Assembly: GCF_016508255.1 (NCBI RefSeq)
Contig: NZ_JADVKT010000001.1
Span: forward strand, 372,001-436,000
Reading direction: 5' to 3'
DNA from: Acinetobacter calcoaceticus
GTDB taxonomy: Bacteria; Pseudomonadota; Gammaproteobacteria; Pseudomonadales; Moraxellaceae
Length of the DNA: 64,000 nucleotides
The position numbers and the translations under genes are program-made. The notes under the pieces were generated by a model. It saw only the letters and a list, made by a program, of their open reading frames with translations, was not told the DNA's origin and did not search any database. Of this stretch, positions 18,412 to 28,428 are shown piece by piece (position 1 is the stretch's first letter; every line of letters starts with the position of its first letter).

Positions 18412-19059
18412 CTACTCGTTGTTATCTTGCATTAATTTCCATAACCTTTTTTTAAGGAGTGGTTTCTCCAGCATTTCTTTTAAACTCGCTAAATGAATAA
18501 TATTGGCATGTTGAATATAAGAACACTCACCAAGACACAATATCTTCTTCTCTGCTGCGACAGCATCTAAAAAGCCTTGTATATATGAACCAGCACCCCG
18601 CTGATCTTGATAAGTAGCCAACGGGAAAGGCCATTTCAATTCAGCATACTGCCCAATTTTTGCTTTTTGTATGTTACTCCAAAGCTGTTTTTCTTCTTCA
18701 CTTAAATTCGTAACATCTAAAAAAATAACACATTTTTCAAGAGAAAAAGCCTGCAACTCAAATGATGCAATCTTAATTACAGGTGCTTGTACTTCATTGT
18801 TAGGAGTTACAACGGGTTGAGCCTGTATTGAAACTGGTGCCTCAATTTCAGGTTCAACTTTTGGAATATCGTTGATTTGTGGCTTTGTGGGTTGCTCAAG
18901 AACTACTGGTTCTACTGAAGGCAATATAATCGGCTCAGGTTCTTCAACTACATGATCTCGCCAAAGACTTTGAGCATTATTTTTTTGGCACACTTGTGTC
19001 TTAGGAATCCATAAATCAATTCCTAAAGTTGCCAGTATATTTCTTTGCTGCCCAATCAT
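18412..19059 (-). CDS. Unknown protein, possible DNA polymerase III psi subunit
   Basis: The 215-residue protein (from the ATG at 19059; a TTG at 19083 would add eight) has a three-part layout. A short N-terminal segment reads LATLGIDLWIPK. A low-complexity Pro/Glu/Val-rich linker spans about 45-105. A C-terminal domain then ends in KPLLKKRLWKLMQ. The N-terminal LGI-x-x-W pattern and the C-terminal basic-LW helix recall HolD, the psi subunit of the clamp loader, which is poorly conserved. This is a resemblance, not an identification. It sits between a pseudo-M48 gene and ghrB on the same strand. Confidence 0.4.
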   Translation of the reverse strand: MIGQQRNILATLGIDLWIPKTQVCQKNNAQSLWRDHVVEEPEPIILPSVEPVVLEQPTKPQINDIPKVEPEIEAPVSIQAQPVVTPNNEVQAPVIKIASFELQAFSLEKCVIFLDVTNLSEEEKQLWSNIQKAKIGQYAELKWPFPLATYQDQRGAGSYIQGFLDAVAAEKKILCLGECSYIQHANIIHLASLKEMLEKPLLKKRLWKLMQDNNE

Positions 19060-19077
19060 GTTTGAATCAATAGCTCT

Positions 19078-19114
19078 ACTCAAGCTACATTCTAACGGGC
19101 TTGAGTTTTTTTTT
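19078..19114 (+). terminator. Orphan + strand terminator-like hairpin
   Basis: ACTCAAGC (19078-19085) pairs with GCTTGAGT (19099-19106) and is followed by eight U on the + strand only. All genes for several kilobases on either side run on the - strand, so no known transcript needs it. It overlaps the leader of the 18412-19059 gene. Confidence 0.6.
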
Positions 19115-19159
19115 CAGTGTTTTATTTCATTCAGTTGTTTTTATAATCGTAGATGTCTT

Positions 19160-21064
19160 TTAAATAATCATAACACTATTTCTTTTTTGCATTTGATCTA
19201 CAATTTCTTCTGTCTCAAAGCCAAAACGCCAATAAAGCAATTCAAGTACATCCAGTTCATCTTGTGTGATAATCCTATCACTCCACAAGCACATTTCTGC
19301 AATCGCCAAAATACTAAGACGGTCACGCAACAATAACCCTGCAATATCATTTAGAATTTCGGCCAAATCTAAGGGCTCATCCGAAATCTCATCATAGACA
19401 TACATTTCATCTGGATTGAGTAGTGAACGTAAAATACGGTCACGCACTTCTAACTGATTTGGACTATTAATCTGCTGAACGTGAAGCAAGGCATCAATCA
19501 AACGGACAATCTGGGGTTTTACTTCTTCAAACGCAGTTGGTAAATGTAACGGCATCAAATTCAATTCATATTTAACCCGTTCCAACAAAAGTGCATCTAG
19601 CAAACCAATCTCACCATCTTCTTGAATAATGAGCGCTAGCTTAGTAAGAAATTGCCGCGCAATGCTAGCTGGCATATGCCCAATGTTTTTACACGCATCA
19701 TGAAATATTTGAATATGAATACGACCATCAAGATTTAATAAGGCATCAATAATGGCATGACTCACTGGTGCATCTTTAGGGATAAATTCTCGATATTGAC
19801 GAATCATCAAAATAGCGACCATTACCTCACGTGAACCCGTAGCAGTTTGTAGCGCACGCTGAATTAACTCAGGGCGCTTTTTATTGCGGCGCACATCACT
19901 ACTAAGAGGTTTAATGGCATCATTTAATGCAAAACTAATCGGCGATAGCCTTAATAAAGGCAGAGGCTGTGGAGATGACCACGGAATATATATTTCTTTC
20001 TCAGATTCTTCTAAAAAATGAAATAAACTAAATAATGGACGATTACGGAGTTTTTTTAAATTTTCTAATTGTAAATCTTGTAGCAAAGTCGGGTTTAATT
20101 CATAAATACGTTCACGAATGCTCGGATGGATATTCATCCAGCTTTGAGGGCTAAGTGAGTTAGCAAAACACATATGCGCGATTGACTCAGAATAAGCGCT
20201 ATGAATTTGAGAACCAGAATGGTGTACATAAATACGCAACAAAGTCTGAGTATTAGCACTATTTTGCAATAAGCGTACCGTTTTTTGGTCATTACGAAAT
20301 GTACGACCACTCAGCGTTAAATATTTAATAAATCGGGTGATCAGTACGCCTAGGCTTCCAGCCAACCAAATAACACCACCCACCGCAACAAAAACGGTTT
20401 CAAACTTATGTTTATAGCCCGGGCTATAGCGCTTAAAACCTTGTTTCGCTAATTTACTGCCCCATTGGCTAAATGTTGTTAATCCACTATATAAAATCTT
20501 TAACTTTGTATTTTCAACAGCTTCACCCGATAAAATCTGATTAAACTCATGACCCAACAAGCCATATAGTTCAAGTTTATCCAGATTTTGCAGAGCTCCC
20601 CATGTCAAAATAATCACAATATCCTTAGGATGGAAACCTGCCGTAAGCGCATTTACGCCCACTTCATCAGGTAAAACATATAAGGTTGGAACTTTAAGTG
20701 AAAAGTTTTGCGCCAATTGTTCAGTAAGTTTTAAGGCTGCAAGTTCTTCGGGAGTACTTTCTTCTTTCACTAAACGACGTGCTTTAAGTTGTTTTGCTAA
20801 AGAGTGTCCACCTTTGCGCAGGATATAAAGTTCAGTAACTACCGACCAAACCATGATAAAAAGTAATAGCGCGACAAAATAAGGACTTAAAGTGTGCCAC
20901 CAAATGGGTTGACTATAATCAAAAAAATGGACGAGCAAACCTAAAATTAAATTTAAGATAAAAATAGTAAGCAGCACAGCAACCAAACACATAGTGATGG
21001 ACCATGCCATATTCTTATTTTCGATTAGATAGTGGCTTACTTCTTTCAATGTAAATATTCCCAA
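19160..21064 (-). CDS. Membrane M48-like pseudoprotease
   Basis: The 634-residue protein has two N-terminal membrane helices (about 25-50 and 61-85), an M48/HtpX-like domain, another hydrophobic segment (about 228-250) and a long helical C-terminal half of unknown type. The zinc motif HEXXH is degenerate: HEFNQ at 172-176, so the second His is Gln. The region matching the family's third-ligand motif (R-E-F-x-A-D) reads RTFRND (264-269), so the Glu is lost too. It should not bind catalytic zinc in the usual way, implying a scaffold or regulatory role. The ORF is full length and uninterrupted. Confidence 0.75.
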   Translation of the reverse strand: MGIFTLKEVSHYLIENKNMAWSITMCLVAVLLTIFILNLILGLLVHFFDYSQPIWWHTLSPYFVALLLFIMVWSVVTELYILRKGGHSLAKQLKARRLVKEESTPEELAALKLTEQLAQNFSLKVPTLYVLPDEVGVNALTAGFHPKDIVIILTWGALQNLDKLELYGLLGHEFNQILSGEAVENTKLKILYSGLTTFSQWGSKLAKQGFKRYSPGYKHKFETVFVAVGGVIWLAGSLGVLITRFIKYLTLSGRTFRNDQKTVRLLQNSANTQTLLRIYVHHSGSQIHSAYSESIAHMCFANSLSPQSWMNIHPSIRERIYELNPTLLQDLQLENLKKLRNRPLFSLFHFLEESEKEIYIPWSSPQPLPLLRLSPISFALNDAIKPLSSDVRRNKKRPELIQRALQTATGSREVMVAILMIRQYREFIPKDAPVSHAIIDALLNLDGRIHIQIFHDACKNIGHMPASIARQFLTKLALIIQEDGEIGLLDALLLERVKYELNLMPLHLPTAFEEVKPQIVRLIDALLHVQQINSPNQLEVRDRILRSLLNPDEMYVYDEISDEPLDLAEILNDIAGLLLRDRLSILAIAEMCLWSDRIITQDELDVLELLYWRFGFETEEIVDQMQKRNSVMII

Positions 21065-21091
21065 TTACATTGTTATTTTTCATCATAAAAG

Positions 21092-21118
21092 AAAAAAGCG
21101 GGAAACACCCGCTTTTTT
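21092..21118 (-). terminator. Terminator of pyrD-cvpA-purF
   Basis: AAAAAAGCGGG pairs with CCCGCTTTTTT around an AAACA loop, ten bases after the purF stop. Symmetrical A/T runs make it bidirectional. Confidence 0.88.
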
Positions 21119-21127
21119 CAGCTATTT

Positions 21128-22669
21128 CTATTCTTCTTTAATGCCTGTTAAATCTACAGAAGCAGCATCAACATTAACATCAATGTAACCATCTTTTTTC
21201 TTTTTTGCAGAATCATTACGCTTCTGCTCCAAATTATTTAGATAAGCACCATCAATATCACCTGTGACATAGATTCCATCAAATACAGAGCAATCAAACT
21301 CAGTTAGATCAGGTACTTTACTAGTACGTACAGCATTTTTTAAGTCTTCCAATTCTTGAAAAACTAAACGATCAGCACCAATAATTTCTTGGATCTCTTC
21401 TACACTGCGTTCTGAAGCAATTAGCTCAGTTTTAGCAGGCATATCAATACCGTAAACGTTTGGATACATAACCTGAGGTGCGGCTGATGCAAAGTATACT
21501 TTTTTTGCACCAGAATCACGTGCCATCTGGATGATTTCGTTACAGGTAGTACCACGAACAATTGAGTCATCAACCAGTAAAACATTTTTACCTTTAAACT
21601 CAAGTTCTACAGGGTTTAATTTCTGGCGTACTGATTTTTTTCGTTGTTGCTGACCCGGCATAATGAAGGTACGACCGATATAACGGTTTTTCATAAAACC
21701 TTCACGGAACTTAACACCTAGAATATTTGCAAGTTCTAATGCTGAAGTACGGCTCGTATCAGGGATTGGAATAACCACATCAATATCATGGTCCTCACCC
21801 CAGTCACGTAAGATTTTATGAGCAAGCTTTTCACCCATTTTTAAACGGGCTTTATAAACTGAAATTCCGTCAATAATGGCATCAGGACGCGCAAAATAAA
21901 CATATTCAAAAATACATGGGCGGTATTTTGGATTAGCTGCACATTGTCTTGAGTACAATTCACCATCAGCAGTGATAAAAATTGCCTCACCTGGTTCAAT
22001 GTCACGCTCAATTTTGAAACCAAGAGCTGTAATAGCAACTGATTCGGAAGCGATGATGTATTCCATCTCGCCTTGTTCAGTCATGCGTGAACCATAGATT
22101 AGTGGGCGAATACCGTTTGGATCACGGAAACCAACCAAACCATGACCAGTAATCATCGCCACTACGCCATATGCACCTAGACAGCGCTCGTGTACACGAG
22201 TAACTGTGTGAAAAATATCATCTGGTGTAGGGTTTAAAGTACCGTTCTTCTGCAACTCATGCGCGAATACGTTCAAAAGAACTTCTGAGTCAGAATCAGT
22301 ATTCATATGACGTAAATCTGTTTTAAACAGGTCATCATGAATATCTTCGGCATTGGTTAAATTACCATTATGCGCAAGCGTAATGCCGTAAGGTGAGTTC
22401 ACATAAAATGGCTGTGCTTCAGCACTGCTAGCAGAACCAGCAGTTGGGTAACGTACATGGCCAATACCATAATTACCAAGTAATGCTCTCATATGACGAG
22501 TATGAAAAACATCACGGACCATACCGTTATCCTTACGAAGGAAAAGACGGCCTTCATGGCAGGTTACTATTCCAGCTGCATCTTGCCCACGATGTTGCAA
22601 CATCGTTAAAGCATCAAACAACATTTGGTTCACTGGCGATTTACCGGCTATACCAACAACTCCACACAT
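21128..22669 (-). CDS. purF: Amidophosphoribosyltransferase PurF
   Basis: The 513-residue enzyme catalyses the first committed step of purine synthesis, PRPP plus glutamine to phosphoribosylamine. The class II glutaminase nucleophile Cys2 directly follows the initiator Met ([10 protein letters not shown]), so there is no propeptide, as in the E. coli type. The glutaminase half shows [12 protein letters not shown] and [14 protein letters not shown], and the transferase half shows the PRPP loop [13 protein letters not shown]. No iron-sulfur Cys set is apparent. It is the last gene of a pyrD-cvpA-purF run. Confidence 0.97.
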   Translation of the reverse strand: MCGVVGIAGKSPVNQMLFDALTMLQHRGQDAAGIVTCHEGRLFLRKDNGMVRDVFHTRHMRALLGNYGIGHVRYPTAGSASSAEAQPFYVNSPYGITLAHNGNLTNAEDIHDDLFKTDLRHMNTDSDSEVLLNVFAHELQKNGTLNPTPDDIFHTVTRVHERCLGAYGVVAMITGHGLVGFRDPNGIRPLIYGSRMTEQGEMEYIIASESVAITALGFKIERDIEPGEAIFITADGELYSRQCAANPKYRPCIFEYVYFARPDAIIDGISVYKARLKMGEKLAHKILRDWGEDHDIDVVIPIPDTSRTSALELANILGVKFREGFMKNRYIGRTFIMPGQQQRKKSVRQKLNPVELEFKGKNVLLVDDSIVRGTTCNEIIQMARDSGAKKVYFASAAPQVMYPNVYGIDMPAKTELIASERSVEEIQEIIGADRLVFQELEDLKNAVRTSKVPDLTEFDCSVFDGIYVTGDIDGAYLNNLEQKRNDSAKKKKDGYIDVNVDAASVDLTGIKEE

Positions 22670-22694
22670 AGCAACCTCGCAGACAAGCTAGGAA

Positions 22695-23288
22695 TTAATA
22701 AAAAGGATTCTTTGTCGAATGGTCGGATCGGTTTTCTAACTTATCCGATTCGTCCATTGTTTTTGAAGGGGTGCTTGATGCACTACCTCCAGATGTTATT
22801 TGATGGAATGCCTCACTTGCTGCGTCTTTAGACAACTCGGTCGCTAAAGGTGCATAAGGCAGTAAAAATTGTATAAGTATGGACTGCTTCCAGTTTGGTG
22901 AACTTTCAACCCAAGGCCCTACGCCCTGCATTGTAATCAACACAACCAACAAGCCTTTTAAGGAACCAAAAGCACCACCTGCTAAACGATTTAATGGCCC
23001 CAATTTCAGACTTTTCAAGAGACCATTTAAAAATGCAGTGACGATCCATGTTAAAACAATGATCATAAGTGCTATAAATGCGAAAGCTGCAATTTTTTGA
23101 ACAACCGGATCATGACTCAAACCCGACATGGACGGCGCAAGGAGGACAGCATATTTTGCACCCATAATTAATGCAATGACCCATCCTACCAAGTTCGCAA
23201 AGGCTTTGATAAATCCTTGTCGCAAACCGTTTAGCCCCCCAATGAGCAAAAGTATCAGAATAATGATATCAATTGTGTTCATATTCAT
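22695..23288 (-). CDS. cvpA: CvpA family membrane protein
   Basis: The 197-residue protein has four hydrophobic segments (about 5-20, 28-50, 65-90 and 100-122) and a polar C-terminal tail of about 60 residues. The N-terminal DIIILILLLIGGLNGLRQG matches CvpA. Known CvpA proteins are linked to colicin V export and bile or stress tolerance, and typically precede purF, as here (25-base gap). Its ATG directly abuts the pyrD stop, indicating coupling. Confidence 0.92.
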   Translation of the reverse strand: MNMNTIDIIILILLLIGGLNGLRQGFIKAFANLVGWVIALIMGAKYAVLLAPSMSGLSHDPVVQKIAAFAFIALMIIVLTWIVTAFLNGLLKSLKLGPLNRLAGGAFGSLKGLLVVLITMQGVGPWVESSPNWKQSILIQFLLPYAPLATELSKDAASEAFHQITSGGSASSTPSKTMDESDKLENRSDHSTKNPFY

Positions 23289-24302
23289 TTAAATCATGGC
23301 TGCAACACATTGTTTTACTAATATAGGGCCAGTGTAAATAAGTCCGCTATAGATCTGTACTAATGTTGCTCCAGCTTGTTGTTTGACTGCTGCTTGTTCA
23401 CCCGACAAAATTCCACCCACGCCAATTAATGGGATTTGTCCTTTTAACGTTTGGGCAAACAAACGTAAGCATTCGGTACTTTTTTCAAAAACAGGCGCAC
23501 CGGATAAACCACCCGACTCATTACCATAAGGAAGATTTTCTACACCTTCTCTAGATAAGGTCGTATTAGTAACGATTAAACCATCAATTTTAAATTGCAA
23601 TAATTGTGCTGCAATAAACTCAACATCTTCTGATGTTAAATCAGGTGCAACTTTTAAAACCAAAGGAACATAATGATTAAATTGCTCGGCAAGCTCGAGT
23701 TGTCTTTCTTTTAATGTTTGCAATAATTCAGTTAATGCATCACCACTTTGTAAACTTCTTAAGTTCTTAGTATTTGGAGATGAGATATTAACGGTAATAT
23801 AGGAAGCGTAATTATAAACTTTCTCAAGGCAAATCAAGTAATCATCAACAGCATTTTCTACAGGTGTATCTGCATTTTTACCAATATTGATGCCTAGAAT
23901 TCCTTTAAATTTTGAAGCTTTGACATTCTCAACAAGTTTATCAACACCATCATTATTAAAACCCATGCGGTTAATAATGGCTTTCGCTTCTGGAATACGG
24001 AACAATCGTGGCTGCGGATTACCCGACTGAGGACGAGGTGTAATTGTTCCAATTTCAATAAAGCCGAAACCTAGTCCGGCTAAAGAATCAATATGTGCAC
24101 CATTTTTATCAAGCCCAGCCGCCAAACCTACCGGATTTGGAAATTCAATTCCCATACAGGTTGTTGGTTTTGATTCTACGCTCTGACGTAGCAGGCCAAA
24201 CTTATGTGCTTTATCAAGCATAGATAATGTTAATTCATGGGCACGCTCTGGTGCTAAACTAAACAACATCGGGCGAGCAAGTGAATATAACATACCAATC
24301 AC
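23289..24302 (-). CDS. pyrD: Dihydroorotate dehydrogenase (quinone), class 2
   Basis: The 337-residue membrane-associated flavoenzyme oxidises dihydroorotate to orotate, using quinone. Class 2 features are an N-terminal amphipathic helix ([20 protein letters not shown]), the FMN-site [23 protein letters not shown] with its catalytic Ser, and GLIVTNTT. The end [10 protein letters not shown] is typical. Length matches E. coli PyrD (336). First gene of the pyrD-cvpA-purF unit, tying pyrimidine to purine synthesis. Confidence 0.97.
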   Translation of the reverse strand: MIGMLYSLARPMLFSLAPERAHELTLSMLDKAHKFGLLRQSVESKPTTCMGIEFPNPVGLAAGLDKNGAHIDSLAGLGFGFIEIGTITPRPQSGNPQPRLFRIPEAKAIINRMGFNNDGVDKLVENVKASKFKGILGINIGKNADTPVENAVDDYLICLEKVYNYASYITVNISSPNTKNLRSLQSGDALTELLQTLKERQLELAEQFNHYVPLVLKVAPDLTSEDVEFIAAQLLQFKIDGLIVTNTTLSREGVENLPYGNESGGLSGAPVFEKSTECLRLFAQTLKGQIPLIGVGGILSGEQAAVKQQAGATLVQIYSGLIYTGPILVKQCVAAMI

Positions 24303-24382
24303 AATCTACTGATTTTAGGTAGGCATATTATAGGCACAGGTAGCACAAAACACCATGCTTAAGAACAGCATATTTTAATATG

Positions 24383-24862
24383 TTATTGAACCGTCGCTGT
24401 TAATTTAATCTGTCCGTCACTTGAAACCATTTCCATTTTTTGAATACTTAACCCCATTTGTGCAAGTTGGGTTAAAAAGTTCGCTAAAATTGCATAATTC
24501 TGATGAGTAACAATAATTTGTAACTGCTCACCATTTTGTTGAGAAGTGACCGTTAAGCCTTGCTGCTGAGCTACTCGTTGTATTTTTTCCGATTGAGCCA
24601 ACTCAAGTTCATTCGCTGGCTTCATGGTCACTGCATTACTCTGCATCCAGACCATCAAATCTTTTAAATCATTTAAGCGTTGTTGTTGTTGCTCTGCCAA
24701 GGAATGCATTTTCCAAAGAGAAGCCCCTATAATGGCTACAACAACAAAGATTGTAGTAAAGACCACCATAACCCGCTCACGCACAGTTAAACGATCTAAA
24801 TATTGAGTGATTTGTTCAATCCACTGATCAAAGCGGTTTTGCAATTGAGCTAACATTTTCAT
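24383..24862 (-). CDS. gspM: Type II secretion inner-membrane protein GspM
   Basis: The 159-residue bitopic protein has a short cytoplasmic N-terminus, one membrane helix (about 32-50, VVFTTIFVVVAIIGASLW), then a coiled-coil-prone and a ferredoxin-like periplasmic part. GspM partners GspL in the inner-membrane platform of the type II secretion system. The gene starts in a TAATG overlap with the gspL stop, so translation is coupled. Confidence 0.9.
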   Translation of the reverse strand: MKMLAQLQNRFDQWIEQITQYLDRLTVRERVMVVFTTIFVVVAIIGASLWKMHSLAEQQQQRLNDLKDLMVWMQSNAVTMKPANELELAQSEKIQRVAQQQGLTVTSQQNGEQLQIIVTHQNYAILANFLTQLAQMGLSIQKMEMVSSDGQIKLTATVQ

Positions 24863-26001
24863 TATTGTATTTTCACCACCCCAATTGCCCCACCACCATC
24901 AGCCTGAACATTACCTAATTCAGCTTTGAATCCCTGCTGGTTAAGTTGCTGTGTTAAAGCTTGTAAATTATCGGCTGACTTTGCTTTTAATGCCATAGTT
25001 AGTGTTGATGCATCATAAGTTAACTGCTGAGCTAAAATTTGTTTTTGCATTAAAATAGGGCCAACACGACTCAATAAAGACAGTGCTTGTGCATCACCTT
25101 GCTTACTCATGCGTAAATGACTTTCAAACTGACTTTTTATATTTTGTTCATTTACACGACTAGACGCACCAAACCAATGTTTATATTGTTCAACCGTCTG
25201 CTCGGCGGTTTGATTAGCCACATTTCTTAACTTTACCCAGCGCAGCAAATCATAGCTAAACTGAACCACTATAATTGCTAAAACAACAGCAGCACATGCT
25301 TTCCAATAAACAGAAACCGCTTGCTCTTGCCCTTTCGCTTTAGGCAGAACATTAAAAGGATGCTGTTTAGGTTTATCTAAACCCTTAAATTGATAAATAA
25401 ATTCTGAACGCTGCTCAGCACTTGAAGCTGCAATTAGGCTTTCGAGTTGCTCTGTTGTCAAACCACTATACTGATAATGTGTTTCGACTGACTGAAACTC
25501 TAAAAATAATGCTAAATCATCAAGTGAATTACCCACCCACTTACTTTCACGTACAAGTAACTTCTGATCAACATTACATAAGACCACTTGCTGTTCTTGA
25601 GGTTCAGGTAAAATCAGAAAATCTGGCAACAAAGCAACAAGTTTAATAGGCAGCAAAGCCATTGCATGTTGCCATGTTTCAACTGTTGTTTTTGCCACTC
25701 CCAATACGGTGAGTTGATCAGCATGAAAATGATGAACTACCTTCATATGATCAATAGGCAAAGTTACAAATTCTTCAAGCAAATATTTAACACCATCTGC
25801 CCCGAGTTGCTTGTAATGAGACTTTGCCATGTGCTGCTGGAGTACCTGAGCATGGCGACTAGGGAAAAAGATGACAGCTTCTCTTCCTTGATGTAATTGC
25901 AGGTCTTGTATTAATTGATCAAGACTTGCTGCCTGCAACCAGTTTTCTCCGTTAGACCAATGCCATATTCCATTGGTTTCAGGCATCCATAAATACAGCA
26001 T
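24862..26001 (-). CDS. gspL: Type II secretion protein GspL
   Basis: The 379-residue protein has an actin-like cytoplasmic domain (1-225), one membrane helix (about 235-252, AACAAVVLAIIVVQFSY) and a periplasmic ferredoxin-like domain. GspL anchors the ATPase GspE at the inner membrane. It lies downstream of sixA (23-base gap) and overlaps gspM. GspE is encoded at the right edge of this window, away from gspLM, as expected where T2SS genes are scattered. Confidence 0.92.
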   Translation of the reverse strand: MLYLWMPETNGIWHWSNGENWLQAASLDQLIQDLQLHQGREAVIFFPSRHAQVLQQHMAKSHYKQLGADGVKYLLEEFVTLPIDHMKVVHHFHADQLTVLGVAKTTVETWQHAMALLPIKLVALLPDFLILPEPQEQQVVLCNVDQKLLVRESKWVGNSLDDLALFLEFQSVETHYQYSGLTTEQLESLIAASSAEQRSEFIYQFKGLDKPKQHPFNVLPKAKGQEQAVSVYWKACAAVVLAIIVVQFSYDLLRWVKLRNVANQTAEQTVEQYKHWFGASSRVNEQNIKSQFESHLRMSKQGDAQALSLLSRVGPILMQKQILAQQLTYDASTLTMALKAKSADNLQALTQQLNQQGFKAELGNVQADGGGAIGVVKIQ

Positions 26002-26024
26002 AATGGGCTAAATGACCTTTTTAA

Positions 26025-26480
26025 TTATATTGTGGGTATAAAACTATTTTTTTGTGTTGATAAACCAGTTGCAATAACAGCCTGATCATAAATTCGAGCT
26101 TCGGCAAGTGCAAATGGATTAAAGTTTTCATGCGTCAGTAATTCGGCAATATGCCCCACTACATTCATATGACACACGACTACAATTGACTCATAGGGAA
26201 CCTGAGACAACCACTCTACAGCTTCTTTGGCATTATCATCTGGTTTAATTTTATCGCATAACAACACAGGTACATCTTTAAAATAAGTTTGAATATGCGC
26301 CAAAGTCTCTTGAGCACGCAATAAAGGACTCACTACAAAAATATCAGGCTTAACAATATCTTTTAAAAATGTTGCTGTCTGCTCAGCTTGAGCATGCCCA
26401 CGAGCAGTAAGTGGACGTTTAGTGTCATTACCATTCACTGGAGGAGCGGCTTCCCCATGACGAACCAATGTCAGTTGCAT
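26025..26480 (-). CDS. sixA: Phosphohistidine phosphatase SixA
   Basis: The 151-residue protein is a short histidine phosphatase of the SixA type. The catalytic motif is LVRHGEA (His8), with the second conserved His in VVVCHMNVVG near 119. SixA dephosphorylates HPt phosphohistidine in phosphorelays and the nitrogen phosphotransferase system. It is 56 bases downstream of gpsA and 23 upstream of gspL, probably in one transcript. Confidence 0.9.
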   Translation of the reverse strand: MQLTLVRHGEAAPPVNGNDTKRPLTARGHAQAEQTATFLKDIVKPDIFVVSPLLRAQETLAHIQTYFKDVPVLLCDKIKPDDNAKEAVEWLSQVPYESIVVVCHMNVVGHIAELLTHENFNPFALAEARIYDQAVIATGLSTQKNSFIPTI

Positions 26481-26536
26481 AAATATTCCTTGTTAATAAT
26501 TCTTGCATTATAACCGCAATTTATGACATTTCTTCT

Positions 26537-27610
26537 TCAGACTTCATGATGAGGTAAAACAAACTCAACATCACTACGATGTCCATTTTTCATAAGAGAT
26601 AAAGCAATATTTAAAGGGGGTGCGCCTTCGAAAATAACTTCATATAAGGCATTTGTGATAGGCATATATACATCTAGTTCTTCAGCTTTACCACGCACCT
26701 GAACAATAGTATTAATCCCTTCCGCTGTTTGCCCTAACTCTTTACTCGCTTGATCAAGTGTTTTCCCCGAGCCCAAAGCATAACCAATCTGATAATTACG
26801 GCTTAATGGACTATTACAAGTTGCAAATAAATCACCAACGCCAGATAAACCCAAGAACGTTAACGGATTTGCCCCTTGCTTAACTGCAAAACGGCTCATC
26901 TCGGCCAAAGCACGCGTTAAGATCATACTCTTGGTATTTTCACCAATCTTGTAAGCAGCACCAATTCCCATTGCAACGGCATAAATATTTTTAAGTGCAC
27001 CACCTAATTCCACACCATGCACATCATCACTACCAAAAACTCGGAATAAAGCACTATGAAGCGCGTGCTGCACCGCATAACGAACTAATTCAGAATCACT
27101 GGCGATAACCGTACCTGATGGCATACCTGCCATAATCTCCTTAGCGAGATTTGGGCCAGATAACACCCCATAAGGAACTTCCGGCAATTCTTCACGGATA
27201 ATATCGCTCATGAAGCTAAAAGTTTTAGCCTCGACACCCTTCGTTAAAGAGACAACCGCCTGTGCAGTAATAAAAGGCGCAATTTGCTTTAATACATCAC
27301 GAAATGAATGGCTAGGAATGGCCACCAAAATAATATCTCGATCACACACCGCTTGTTCTAGGTCAGACACAGCACGTAATGATGACTCTAAAACAAAGTC
27401 TGGCAAATAACGTTTATTAATATGAGTTTTATTGATTTCTTCTGCTGTAGCAGCATCACGAATCCAGATCATGGTGTCACAACCATTACGTGCAGCTAAA
27501 TTCGCCATTGCCGTACCAAAGCTGCCTCCACCTAAAACAGTAATACGTAATGCCGTTTTTTTATCGACCGCAACAGGTTCCACTAAATCTGTAAACTTAA
27601 ATTCAGTCAT
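26537..27610 (-). CDS. gpsA: Glycerol-3-phosphate dehydrogenase (NAD(P)+)
   Basis: The 357-residue enzyme reduces dihydroxyacetone phosphate to sn-glycerol 3-phosphate for phospholipid synthesis. It has the Rossmann loop GGGSFGTAMA (about 28-37), the catalytic region GGALKNIYAVAMGIG with its Lys, and the GLSGVGDLFATC motif. It is slightly longer than E. coli GpsA (339) owing to an N-terminal extension. Cotranscribed with sixA-gspLM. Confidence 0.96.
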   Translation of the reverse strand: MTEFKFTDLVEPVAVDKKTALRITVLGGGSFGTAMANLAARNGCDTMIWIRDAATAEEINKTHINKRYLPDFVLESSLRAVSDLEQAVCDRDIILVAIPSHSFRDVLKQIAPFITAQAVVSLTKGVEAKTFSFMSDIIREELPEVPYGVLSGPNLAKEIMAGMPSGTVIASDSELVRYAVQHALHSALFRVFGSDDVHGVELGGALKNIYAVAMGIGAAYKIGENTKSMILTRALAEMSRFAVKQGANPLTFLGLSGVGDLFATCNSPLSRNYQIGYALGSGKTLDQASKELGQTAEGINTIVQVRGKAEELDVYMPITNALYEVIFEGAPPLNIALSLMKNGHRSDVEFVLPHHEV

Positions 27611-27644
27611 GCTTTATTATCCTATTTCTTACTTCTACAGACTG

Positions 27645-28220
27645 TTACGCCTGCCAAACTTTTACGAATTCTTTACTTTCAATATCTGCACGTGGTGCAA
27701 TCGCTTTAGCTGCTGTGCCCACATAGATAATACCTGAAATTAAATCATGTGGTTGCAATCCTAAATACTGTTTTAACCAATTTGATTCGACAACAGCGCC
27801 ACTACGCCACATGGTAGAAAAACCTTGAGCTTGTAAAGACAACAAAAGGTTTTGTACAGCAGCCCCCGTACTTAAAATCTGTTCAAAATGCGGAACCTTT
27901 GGATGGTCTTGCAATTGCGTAAGCGCTAAAATAAGTAACGGCGCACGAAAAGGATGATGCTTAACCCGCTCAAGTTGCGCTGAGTCAGTTTCCCCTAAAT
28001 CAGCCAATGCTTTCGCTAAAACCTCACCAAAAGCAGCACGTTGTTCAGCTTCAATGACAACAAAACGTGTTGGTTTAAGTCTATGATGGTCAGGAGCAGT
28101 TAAGGCAGCTTGAAAAGCCAACTCTAATTGATCTGCATTTGGTGCAGGCTCAATCAATTGACCAATAGATTGACGTTGGTGAATATTCTGATGAATTATC
28201 TGTGTTGCTGAATCCGTCAT
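27645..28220 (-). CDS. Nitroreductase family protein (YdjA type)
   Basis: The 191-residue FMN-dependent oxidoreductase has the family features HQNIHQRQSIGQL at the N-terminus, an FMN-contacting APDHHRLKPTRFVVIE segment, AAVQNLLLSLQAQGFSTMWRSG and a closing IIYVGTA. The physiological substrate of the YdjA subgroup is unclear. It lies 34 bases upstream of gpsA, heading that transcript. Confidence 0.85.
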   Translation of the reverse strand: MTDSATQIIHQNIHQRQSIGQLIEPAPNADQLELAFQAALTAPDHHRLKPTRFVVIEAEQRAAFGEVLAKALADLGETDSAQLERVKHHPFRAPLLILALTQLQDHPKVPHFEQILSTGAAVQNLLLSLQAQGFSTMWRSGAVVESNWLKQYLGLQPHDLISGIIYVGTAAKAIAPRADIESKEFVKVWQA

Positions 28221-28428
28221 TAATATTGATCTAACTCAAAAAATTCAAAATAGATTAGCATAATCTACAGATAATCCACCATCGTATCTAAAACATAAAA
28301 ACAATCAGCTCATGCTTTGACATTTTTTAATACAAAACATCAAAACTCATACAACGTCTTCAAAAACAATTAGAAAAGCTGTGTTCAAATATATAATTAT
28401 TTTGGCGATTAGCGATATTAGGTGAATC

